From contig NC_021505.1 in assembly GCF_000412675.1 (NCBI RefSeq), forward strand, positions 3,652,501-3,716,500: 64,000 bases of DNA. Direction: 5' to 3'. This DNA comes from Pseudomonas putida NBRC 14164 (GTDB lineage Bacteria > Pseudomonadota > Gammaproteobacteria > Pseudomonadales > Pseudomonadaceae). Below are positions 35,353-42,352 of this stretch, piece after piece (position 1 is the first letter of the stretch; each line of letters starts with the position of its first letter). The notes beneath the pieces are model-generated. The model did not search any database, was not told where the DNA came from, and saw only the letters and a list, made by a program, of their open reading frames with translations. The translations under genes were made by a program, and so were the position numbers.

Positions 35353-35766
35353 ATGTCCCGCCTCGCCGAGTTCCGCGCCCTCGAACGACTACTCGCGACT
35401 AAAAAGTCCGAACTCTCATTCATACAAATCGACCCGCGCCTCATCCGCGAATTCGAGTTCGAAAGCAAACTCCACAACCTGCTTGCCGAATATCAGTTCA
35501 ATCTCTCGAACATACTGGCCATCATCGAGAGTGAAATCGCAACCCAGGGTTACGGTGTCTATCAACAACCGCCCCCGGTCGTATCGCCCGCACGTTACAG
35601 GGCTCGGCAAAGCAAATACTACATAAACCCTCATACCGGGGAGGAAGTAGAAGCAAAAAGCACCCTGCACAAAACCGTAAGGTTGTGGATAAAGCAGTAC
35701 GGCCGTGCCGAGGTCGAAAGCTGGGCAACTGCATGGTCGGTGTGCACGCACAAACCTGGCCTGTAG
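35353..35766 (+). CDS. MvaT/MvaU-family H-NS-like xenogeneic silencer
   Basis: 137 residues from the ATG at 35353 with GGAG seven bases before; the open frame upstream is not needed. The N-terminal half is the coiled-coil oligomerisation region (SRLAEFRALERLLATKKSEL, then EFEFESKLHNLL). The C-terminal DNA-binding part has the family signature YYINPHTGEEVEAKSTLHKT and ends in the ESWAT block. It is longer at the C-terminus than housekeeping MvaT (about 124 residues) and lies next to AT-rich type VI debris. It is probably an accessory silencer that came with, or keeps down, imported DNA. It is one of several such paralogues expected in P. putida. Confidence 0.88.
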   Translation: MSRLAEFRALERLLATKKSELSFIQIDPRLIREFEFESKLHNLLAEYQFNLSNILAIIESEIATQGYGVYQQPPPVVSPARYRARQSKYYINPHTGEEVEAKSTLHKTVRLWIKQYGRAEVESWATAWSVCTHKPGL

Positions 35767-35888
35767 CCATTGCTGTGCAGCACAGCCTGCCCTTCCCTGC
35801 CTGGCCTGCGCCCATCAAGCAACAAGGGTGAAAGCCTTCTAACCTTTAATGACGTGAATCCCTGCCGCGCCCACAGGGCAACGCAACC

Positions 35889-35903
35889 GTTCGGTAACCG
35901 AAC
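35889..35903. promoter_or_regulatory. PcaR-like palindrome upstream of the MFS carrier
   Basis: GTTCGGT-A-ACCGAAC is a perfect 15-base palindrome, 135 bases before the carrier start. It has the same length and layout as the PcaR box GTTCGATAATCGCAC (recalled) and the palindrome at 26068. The remainder of 35767-36037 shows no gene. Confidence 0.55.
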
Positions 35904-36037
35904 AGTAGCCCGTCTCTCGAATTGACGCTGCCGTCTTCACTGCGCACCATGCACCGGCCTTGCGTGCCCCCTGCCTGGGACTTGGTCACGCACCTGTAGT
36001 ACCGCAGCTGAATACAATTTCAAGAAACGAGCAGTTT

Positions 36038-37363
36038 ATGAACCACACCAAGACCACCCCCGCCGCGCCCCGGATGCACCAGGGTTCGATTGGCGACAAG
36101 CTTCGTGGCGCCTTCGGCGTCGGCAAGACCCGTTGGGGCATGCTTGCCCTGGTGTTCTTCGCCACCACCCTGAACTACATCGACCGAGCCGCCCTTGGCA
36201 TCATGCAGCCCGTGCTGGCCAAGGAGATGAGCTGGACGGCGATGGACTACGCCAACATCAACTTCTGGTTTCAGGTCGGCTATGCCATCGGCTTTCTGCT
36301 GCAGGGCAGGCTGATCGACAAGGTTGGGGTAAAACGCGCCTTCTTCTTCGCCGTACTGCTGTGGAGCCTGGCCACTGGCGCCCATGGCCTGGCCACTTCG
36401 GCAGCCGGCTTCATGGTCTGCCGTTTCATCCTGGGCCTGACCGAGGCCGCCAACTACCCGGCCTGCGTGAAGACCGTGCGGCTGTGGTTCCCGGCGGGTG
36501 AACGGGCCATCGCTACCGGCCTGTTCAACGCCGGCACCAACGTCGGCGCCATGGTCACCCCGGCCCTGCTGCCGCTGATCCTCGCCGTGTGGGGCTGGCA
36601 GGCCGCGTTCATCGCCATGGGCAGCCTGGGCCTGGTGTGGGTGGTGTTGTGGGTGTTGAAGTACTACAACCCTGAAGACCACCCCAGCGTGCGCCAGAGC
36701 GAGGTGCAGTACATCCAGCAGGACGATGAACCCGAGCCTGCCCGCGTGCCGTTCAGCCGTATCCTGCGCCTGCGTGGCACCTGGGCGTTTGCGGTGGCCT
36801 ATGCGATCACCGCGCCGGTGTTCTGGTTCTACCTGTACTGGCTGCCGCCGTTTCTGAACCAGCAATACAGCCTGGGCATCAACGTGACCCAGATGGGCAT
36901 CCCGCTGATCATCATCTGGCTGACGGCGGACTTTGGCAGCATCGGCGGCGGCATCCTGTCGTCCTGGCTGATCGGCCGTGGCGTGCGGGCCACCACCGCA
37001 CGGCTGGTGTCGATGCTGATCTTTGCCTGCACCATGGTCAGCGTCGTCTTTGCCGCCAACGCCAGTGGCCTGTGGGTCGCAGTGGCCGCCATCTCGCTGG
37101 CGGTCGGCGCGCATCAGGCGTGGACAGCGAATATCTGGAGCCTGGTGATGGACTACACGCCCAAGCACCTGGTGAGCACGGTGTTCGGCTTCGGCAGCAT
37201 GTGCGCGGCGATTGGCGGGATGTTCATGACGCAGATCGTCGGCAGCGTGCTGACCGCCACCAACAACAACTATGCCGTGTTGTTCACGATGATTCCGGCC
37301 ATGTATTTCCTGGCGCTGGTGTGGATGTACTTCATGGCACCACGCAAGGTCGAGAGCGCCTGA
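36038..37363 (+). CDS. MFS carrier, anion:cation symporter type
   Basis: 441 residues from the ATG at 36038, with about 12 membrane helices. NYIDRAALGIMQPVL in helix 1 and GRLIDKVGVKRAFF in the loop between helices 2 and 3 are typical of the ACS family, which takes up hexuronates, galactonate, glucarate, phthalate and other organic acids. The gene stands alone on the plus strand before an intrinsic terminator. With a PcaR-like site upstream and isomerase/dehydrogenase genes after it, uptake of a sugar-acid-like or alicyclic acid is likely. The ribosome site is weak (ACGAGCAG). Confidence 0.87.
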   Translation: MNHTKTTPAAPRMHQGSIGDKLRGAFGVGKTRWGMLALVFFATTLNYIDRAALGIMQPVLAKEMSWTAMDYANINFWFQVGYAIGFLLQGRLIDKVGVKRAFFFAVLLWSLATGAHGLATSAAGFMVCRFILGLTEAANYPACVKTVRLWFPAGERAIATGLFNAGTNVGAMVTPALLPLILAVWGWQAAFIAMGSLGLVWVVLWVLKYYNPEDHPSVRQSEVQYIQQDDEPEPARVPFSRILRLRGTWAFAVAYAITAPVFWFYLYWLPPFLNQQYSLGINVTQMGIPLIIIWLTADFGSIGGGILSSWLIGRGVRATTARLVSMLIFACTMVSVVFAANASGLWVAVAAISLAVGAHQAWTANIWSLVMDYTPKHLVSTVFGFGSMCAAIGGMFMTQIVGSVLTATNNNYAVLFTMIPAMYFLALVWMYFMAPRKVESA

Positions 37364-37386
37364 GGGCGCTAGCCACTTACCTCTAC

Positions 37387-37410
37387 GGGGCCCTTGCGGG
37401 CCCTTTTTTT
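37387..37410 (+). terminator. Intrinsic terminator after the MFS gene
   Basis: GGGCCC-ttgc-GGGCCC followed by seven Ts: a textbook rho-independent terminator, 24 bases after the carrier stop codon. Confidence 0.9.
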
Positions 37411-37480
37411 GGTCTGATGATCAGACCGTGAAAGCGCGTTTTCTGTGGGGCAGCGTTGACTGCAAGGGAATCACAAGTCC

Positions 37481-37574
37481 TGTAGGAGCAGCCTTGCGCT
37501 GCGAAGAGGCCATTGCAGCCGAGGATAATCTTTAGCCTTACCGGCCTCTTCGCAGCACAAGGCTGCTCCTACAG
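37481..37574. repeat. Long inverted repeat of REP type
   Basis: TGTAGGAGCAGCCTTG and the following CTGCGAAGAGGCC (37481-37512) recur inverted at 37540-37574, with about 27 bases between the arms. This is the P. putida BIME type found between convergent genes, here between the MFS carrier and the TIM-barrel gene. Confidence 0.8.
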
Positions 37575-37608
37575 GGGTGAAGCGGGAGACTGCGTGATGG
37601 TTCCGAAA

Positions 37609-38424
37609 TCAGACAATGGCCAGCACCGCCATGGCCTTCTCCAGCGCCATGCGCGCGCGCTGTTCGCCGCTGACGCCTTGCTCCAGCAGCTGCCGTGTGG
37701 GGATTTCCAGGCTCAGCGGCACGGTGGGCGGCAGGCCGCGCAGCAGGCTGACCAGGTCGGCATCGCCGTCACCGGGGAAGCGCCGCTCGTTTCGCGCCTG
37801 CCGCAGGATCTCGTCCATGTCGGCGGGTACCGGGCCGGCGACGTCGCACAGCTGGGCGTAGCGCATGCGCTGCGGCGCCAGTTGTGCCAGGTCGTCCAGC
37901 GAAGACCGGGAACGATTGAAGTGGAAGGCATCCACCAGTACGCAGCCATTGCTGCGGTCGGCGTTGGCCACCACCCGCATGGCCCGGCTCAGGTCGCGCA
38001 CATCGGTCCAGGGCATGAACTCCAGATGCGGGTAAATGCCATACCCCGCTGCCAGGTCACACAACGCGGCGAAGCGCTCGGTCAGACGGGCTTCATCCGG
38101 GTCGTTGCCGGCCACCAGCAGCTCTGTGCCACCTAGCTCGGCGCCTACCGCCAGAATCGGTTCGAAATCGGCCACGCAGGTTTCGGGCTTCAGGCGCAGT
38201 ATTTCCAGGTCGAGCACCTTGATACCGGTGTCGCGCAGGCGCGCCTGGGTTTGCCGGCGCAGGTCGGCGTCGGCCACAAGCGGGAAGTGCTGCTCCTGTT
38301 CGGTGGCCGGCACCAGGCGCAGGCCAACGTGGCTGTAACCGGCGCGGGCAGCTGCCTCAACCATGTCCGGCGGGGACAGTTCGAGCACCGTCAGGGCGGC
38401 GAGGGAGAAAATTCGATCAGTCAT
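37609..38424 (-). CDS. TIM-barrel sugar isomerase/dehydratase (AP-endonuclease family 2)
   Basis: 271 residues of the xylose-isomerase-like TIM-barrel superfamily. Metal ligands are suggested by LEFMPW, DAFHF, the AQLCDVAG segment and SLEIPT. The family includes hexulose epimerases, inosose isomerases and 3-dehydroshikimate dehydratases; with an AroE-like enzyme in the neighbouring block, a dehydroshikimate-dehydratase-like step is possible but unproven. It follows the Gfo/Idh/MocA gene by 32 bases on the same strand. It is intact. Confidence 0.82.
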   Translation of the reverse strand: MTDRIFSLAALTVLELSPPDMVEAAARAGYSHVGLRLVPATEQEQHFPLVADADLRRQTQARLRDTGIKVLDLEILRLKPETCVADFEPILAVGAELGGTELLVAGNDPDEARLTERFAALCDLAAGYGIYPHLEFMPWTDVRDLSRAMRVVANADRSNGCVLVDAFHFNRSRSSLDDLAQLAPQRMRYAQLCDVAGPVPADMDEILRQARNERRFPGDGDADLVSLLRGLPPTVPLSLEIPTRQLLEQGVSGEQRARMALEKAMAVLAIV

Positions 38425-38455
38425 TGTTAGTCACCAAAAATAACTCAAGGTCGGC

Positions 38456-39508
38456 TTAGGCAATCTGCTCGGGGGCACAGGCCCGGCCGCTTTGCGCCGC
38501 CTGGCGGATGGCTTCGATCAGCGCCAGCGTGCGGCCACCGTCGGCAGCGTCGATCAGTGGCGCCTGCTCACCGCGGGCAACCCGCACGAAATGCTGCAAC
38601 TGCAGGGTCAATGCCTCGCCATCAGGAATGGTTTCTTCGCTCTGCAGCAGCGGCGTGTGCCAGCCAGACCCCGCCTCGGCGTAGTGCCAGCGCTTGAGCT
38701 GGGGAATACTCAGCGCCCCTTGGGTGCCAGCCAGCAGGTAGCAAGGCTGGCCATCCTGGCGCGGGTAGATCGGGCTTTCGCCGGAGTCCAGCTCCCAGCT
38801 CCACGGCGCGGCCACCGCGTCGGAGCCGGTCAGGCTGCCCAATGCGCCGTTGGCGAACTGCAACAGCACCGCGGCGCTGTCTTCATTGGCAAAACCGCGT
38901 ACATCGTTGCGGGTGAACGCCTGCACCTGCACCACCTCGCCGCAAAGATGCCGCAGCAGGTCGAGGTCGTGGATCAGGTTGGTCAGCAAGAAGCCGGCCC
39001 CTGGCTCGCGACGCCATGGGGTGTCGAAGTAGCTGTCTGGCTTTTGCAGTTGCCACAGTGCGGTGACATTGATCAGCCGGCCCAGCTTGCCGTCGGCAAT
39101 CACCTGGTGCGCCTTGGCGATCAGTGGATTGTGCCGCCGGTGATGGCCGACCAGCACTGGCACACCCCGGCTGCGCGAGCCCTCTACCAATGCACGAACT
39201 TCATCCAGGTGCACGCCCACCGGCTTCTCGACCAGCACTGGCACGCCGGCCTCGATGCAATCCAGCGCGGTAGCCACATGCAGGTTGTTCGGGTTGGCAA
39301 CGATCACCGCCTCGGGGCGCACACGCTCCAGCATCTGCCGGTGGTCGGCAAAACAGGGCACGCCGCACTCGGCGGCAAAGGCCTCGGCCTGCGGGCCCGG
39401 GTCGGCCACCGCGCACAATTGGGCTTGCGGCACGTTACGCAGGTGCTGATAGTGCTGGCGGCCCATGATGCCGGCGCCAATCAAGGCAATACGAAGGGGT
39501 GCATTCAA
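38456..39508 (-). CDS. Gfo/Idh/MocA-family dehydrogenase
   Basis: 350 residues. The N-terminal Rossmann fold starts RIALIGAGIMGRQHYQHLRNV, VLVEKPVGVH carries the conserved catalytic Lys, and the C-terminal alpha/beta domain includes GAGFLLTNLIHDLDLLRHLCG with the catalytic Asp/His pair. The family oxidises hydroxyl groups on sugars and cyclitols with NAD(P). It heads a two-gene minus-strand unit with the TIM-barrel enzyme, and its upstream region has two palindromic sites like those near the IclR gene beyond it. A cyclitol or sugar-acid oxidation role fits, but the substrate is not visible. Confidence 0.87.
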   Translation of the reverse strand: MNAPLRIALIGAGIMGRQHYQHLRNVPQAQLCAVADPGPQAEAFAAECGVPCFADHRQMLERVRPEAVIVANPNNLHVATALDCIEAGVPVLVEKPVGVHLDEVRALVEGSRSRGVPVLVGHHRRHNPLIAKAHQVIADGKLGRLINVTALWQLQKPDSYFDTPWRREPGAGFLLTNLIHDLDLLRHLCGEVVQVQAFTRNDVRGFANEDSAAVLLQFANGALGSLTGSDAVAAPWSWELDSGESPIYPRQDGQPCYLLAGTQGALSIPQLKRWHYAEAGSGWHTPLLQSEETIPDGEALTLQLQHFVRVARGEQAPLIDAADGGRTLALIEAIRQAAQSGRACAPEQIA

Positions 39509-39539
39509 CAGCCTGTCCTCTTGTCGTTGTTTTTTGGCA

Positions 39540-39591
39540 GATTCTGAAACCGAATTCCAGAATCAACACTCGACAATTTAGAACCAAGTTC
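39540..39591. promoter_or_regulatory. Two candidate IclR operators before the dehydrogenase gene
   Basis: GATTCTG...CAGAATC (39540-39564) is an inverted repeat around GAATTCC. GAAC-caa-GTTC (39581-39591) is a perfect palindrome. Both match words found upstream of the IclR gene and of the flavoprotein at 40620: GATTCT, eight bases, ATTCCA in one case; GAAC, three bases, GTTC in the other. Confidence 0.5.
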
Positions 39592-39648
39592 AGCTTTTCA
39601 GAAGAACTGTTAGAACAGACTGTGCGGTAATCGACCAGTAATGTGCCT

Positions 39649-40425
39649 TCAGGCAAACAATTCGCTTGCCCGGCTGGCTGCAGACAGCTCCTGCGCCGCC
39701 GCCAGCAACAGCGGCGCCAGCTCTGCCAGGCGGCTTTGCGCCATCCGTGCGCTAGGCCCGGCGATGCTCAATACGCCAATCACCTCGTCCGTTTGCGGGC
39801 GACGCACCACCGCCGCCAGGGCCGAGGTACCGATGGCCGAGGTTTCCTCCACCCAGGCATACCCCTGCTCGCGGGCACGGTGCAGGTAGGCAAGCAGTTC
39901 CTCAGTGGAACGTGGTGCGTTGGGGCCGAACTGCGCAGGGTCGGCAATGCCCTGGCGCAACACCATCTGCAGCGCCTGTTCATCGTCCAGGCTGGCCAGC
40001 CAGGCATGCCCGGAGGCGGTGTAGAACAGTGGAGCATCGCGGCCCATGTCGGGGTCGTAGCGCAGCCCGGAGCGGGCGCCCTGGGACTTGGCGATCCAGG
40101 TCTGGCGGGTACCGTCGATCACGCCAAGGCGCACCAGCTCGCCGCTGTCCTGGGCCAGGCGGTCGAGAATCGGCTGGATGATGTCGGCACCGTTGCTGGA
40201 CAGGTAACGAAAGCCCAGGGCCACCAGCTTGGCCGACAGCTGGTAGCGGCTGTTGTCGCGGTTCTGCCGCACGTAGCCTAGCCGCACCAGCTCGGTGAGC
40301 ATGCGGTGGGCCGCGCTTTTGGGGATGTCCAGGCGCTCGGCCAGGGTTTGCAAGGGCAGCCCCTGGGGTTCGCCGGTAAGGCTCTCTACAAGACTGAAGG
40401 CGCGTTCGATCTGACTACCAGCCAT
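39649..40425 (-). CDS. IclR-family regulator of the second catabolic block
   Basis: 258 residues from the ATG at 40425; the open frame upstream lies in the promoter region and is not coding. The winged helix-turn-helix includes LQTLAERLDIPKSAAHRMLTEL, followed by the effector domain (WIAKSQGARSGLRYDPDMG, then SGHAWLASLDD). It sits between the minus-strand dehydrogenase pair and the plus-strand flavoprotein, and similar palindromes precede all three units, so it likely controls them all, including itself. The effector is unknown. Confidence 0.88.
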   Translation of the reverse strand: MAGSQIERAFSLVESLTGEPQGLPLQTLAERLDIPKSAAHRMLTELVRLGYVRQNRDNSRYQLSAKLVALGFRYLSSNGADIIQPILDRLAQDSGELVRLGVIDGTRQTWIAKSQGARSGLRYDPDMGRDAPLFYTASGHAWLASLDDEQALQMVLRQGIADPAQFGPNAPRSTEELLAYLHRAREQGYAWVEETSAIGTSALAAVVRRPQTDEVIGVLSIAGPSARMAQSRLAELAPLLLAAAQELSAASRASELFA

Positions 40426-40450
40426 GACACAGTTCCCTGATTTTTTTGCG

Positions 40451-40474
40451 GATTCTAGAAGATGATTCCATATG
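40451..40474. promoter_or_regulatory. Candidate IclR autoregulatory operator
   Basis: GATTCT, eight bases, ATTCCA, followed by TATG, located 26-49 bases before the IclR start. The same two words with the same spacing occur at 39540. The inner TTCTAGAA is a perfect palindrome. Confidence 0.5.
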
Positions 40475-40579
40475 AGCGGTAGAGCGCGCAGCCAGCCTCC
40501 CTTGAAATGTCCGGTTATCGCCCAGTAGTTGCCCTTCCAGGCTGCCAGGCCATTGCGGGCCGACCCACTGCGGATAAAA

Positions 40580-40598
40580 ATATGGAACCTTGTTCTAA
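40580..40598. promoter_or_regulatory. Candidate IclR operator before the third flavoprotein
   Basis: ATATGGAACCTTGTTCTAA contains the palindrome GAAC-ctt-GTTC, 22 bases before the flavoprotein start. Read on the other strand, it aligns with the site at 40451 (TAGAA...TTCCATAT). Confidence 0.5.
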
Positions 40599-40619
40599 TA
40601 ACAAAACAGGAACGCCGCA

Positions 40620-42332
40620 ATGCCTTCTGCTGCTCTCGATACCGAATACGATGTACTGGTCATAGGCTCTGGCGCCGCCGGGCTGGCTGCGGCCGTGACA
40701 GCTGCCTGGCACGGGCAGAAGGTGATCGTGCTTGAGAAGGAACCCGTGTTTGGCGGCGCCACCGCGTGGTCGGGCGGCTGGGCATGGGTGCCACGCAACC
40801 CGCTGGCCCAGCGGGCTGGCATTGTGGAAGACATCGAGCAGCCACGCACCTACCTGCGCAATGAACTGGGGGCGAATTACAACGCCGAGCGAGTGGATGC
40901 CTTTCTCGAAGCCTGCCCGCACATGGTGGCGTTCTTCGAAAAACACACAGCGCTGCAGTTTGCCGACGGCAACGGCATCCCGGACATGCATGGCGACACA
41001 CCCGGTGCGGCCCAGGGCGGCCACCAGGTAATTGCCGCGCCGTACGACGCCCGCCAGGTGGGCGCCTTGCTGCCGCGCCTGCGCAAGACCCTGCGCGAAA
41101 CCTCATTCATGGGCATGCCGATCATGGCCGGCGCAGACCTGGCCGCCTTCCTCAACATGACCCGCTCGCCCAAGGCCTTGCTGCACGTGTGCAAGCGCTT
41201 TGGCCGCCACCTGTATCACCTGGCCCGGCATGGCCGGGCGATGCACCTGGTCAACGGCGTGGCATTGGTGGCGCGCCTGGCCAAGTCGGCACAAGACCTG
41301 GGCGTGCACCTGCAGGAGTCGGCGCCGGCCAAACGCCTGCTGGTCGAAGAAGGCCAGGTACGTGGGGTGCTGGTGGGCACACCGCAGGGCGACCGGCAGA
41401 TCCGGGCCAAGGCCGTGGTACTCGCGGCAGGTGGCTTCCCCAACGACAGCGCCCGGCGCCGGCAGCTTTTCCCGCGTGATGCCAGCGGCCACGACAACCT
41501 GGCCCTGCCGCCGCAGGGTTGTTCCGGTGACGGCCTGCGCCTGGGCGAGTCGGCCGGGGGCGTGGTTGCCACCGACCTCAAATCGCCAGTGGCGTGGGCA
41601 CCGGTTTCGCAGGTGCCGCACCGCGACGGCAGCGTCGGCCACTTCCCGCACATCATCGAGCGCGGCAAGCCCGGCATCATTGGCGTGCTGGCCAACGGCA
41701 AGCGCTTTGTCAACGAAGCGCATGGCTATTACGACTATGTGTCAGCCATGGTCGCGGCGGTGCCGTCGGACGAGGAAGTGTGCTCGTGGCTGGTTTGCGA
41801 CCATCGCTTCTTGCGCCGCTATGGCCTGGGTTACGCCCGCCCGGCACCGCTGCCGGTAGCGCCGCATGTGCGCAGCGGCTACCTCAAGCGCGGCGCCACG
41901 CTCGAACAACTCGCCCAGGCGTGTGGCATCGACCCGTCCGGGTTACGCGCCACGGTCGATGACTTCAACAGCCACGCCCGCAACGGCCAGGACCCGGCAT
42001 TCGGCCGTGGTTCCACACCGTTCAACCGCAAACAGGGCGACCCGCAGCACAAAGGGCCCAACCCTTGTGTAGCGCCCATTGAGCATGGGCCGTTCTACGC
42101 GGTGAAGGTGAAGCCTGGCTGCTTTGGCACCTTTGCCGGGCTGCGCACCGATGGCAATGCCCGCGTGCTGGACGAGGCCGGGCAGCCGATCCCGGGGTTG
42201 TATGCTGCAGGTACCGACATGGCCAGCGTGTTTGGGGGCTGGTACCCGTCGGGTGGCATCAACCTGGGCCCGGCGCTGACCTTTGGTTATGTGGCCGGGC
42301 GGCACATTGCCGGGGTGCAAGGGTACGAGTGA
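40620..42332 (+). CDS. KstD/fumarate-reductase-type FAD dehydrogenase (third of three)
   Basis: 570 residues. The FAD motif VIGSGAAGLAAAVTAAWHG with EKEPVFGGATAWSGG, and the C-terminal WYPSGGINLGPALTFGYVAG, are as in ketosteroid delta-1-dehydrogenases. It is a close paralogue of the protein at 29058-30740. It stands alone on the plus strand, divergent from the IclR gene, and ends 20 bases from the convergent HD-GYP gene. It likely performs the same kind of desaturation on a related compound in this regulon; the substrate is not known. Confidence 0.85.
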   Translation: MPSAALDTEYDVLVIGSGAAGLAAAVTAAWHGQKVIVLEKEPVFGGATAWSGGWAWVPRNPLAQRAGIVEDIEQPRTYLRNELGANYNAERVDAFLEACPHMVAFFEKHTALQFADGNGIPDMHGDTPGAAQGGHQVIAAPYDARQVGALLPRLRKTLRETSFMGMPIMAGADLAAFLNMTRSPKALLHVCKRFGRHLYHLARHGRAMHLVNGVALVARLAKSAQDLGVHLQESAPAKRLLVEEGQVRGVLVGTPQGDRQIRAKAVVLAAGGFPNDSARRRQLFPRDASGHDNLALPPQGCSGDGLRLGESAGGVVATDLKSPVAWAPVSQVPHRDGSVGHFPHIIERGKPGIIGVLANGKRFVNEAHGYYDYVSAMVAAVPSDEEVCSWLVCDHRFLRRYGLGYARPAPLPVAPHVRSGYLKRGATLEQLAQACGIDPSGLRATVDDFNSHARNGQDPAFGRGSTPFNRKQGDPQHKGPNPCVAPIEHGPFYAVKVKPGCFGTFAGLRTDGNARVLDEAGQPIPGLYAAGTDMASVFGGWYPSGGINLGPALTFGYVAGRHIAGVQGYE

Positions 42333-42352
42333 GGTACGCCGAAAGGTTTGCA

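Noticed and set aside
30740..35353. A transposon or integrase responsible for the type VI deletions
   Set aside because: I looked for transposase, integrase and terminal repeats and saw none; the scars look like simple illegitimate recombination.
37481..37574. Long inverted repeat as an insertion-sequence end or a CRISPR-like unit
   Set aside because: It matches the REP/BIME type seen elsewhere in the window, with no transposase and no regular spacer pattern.
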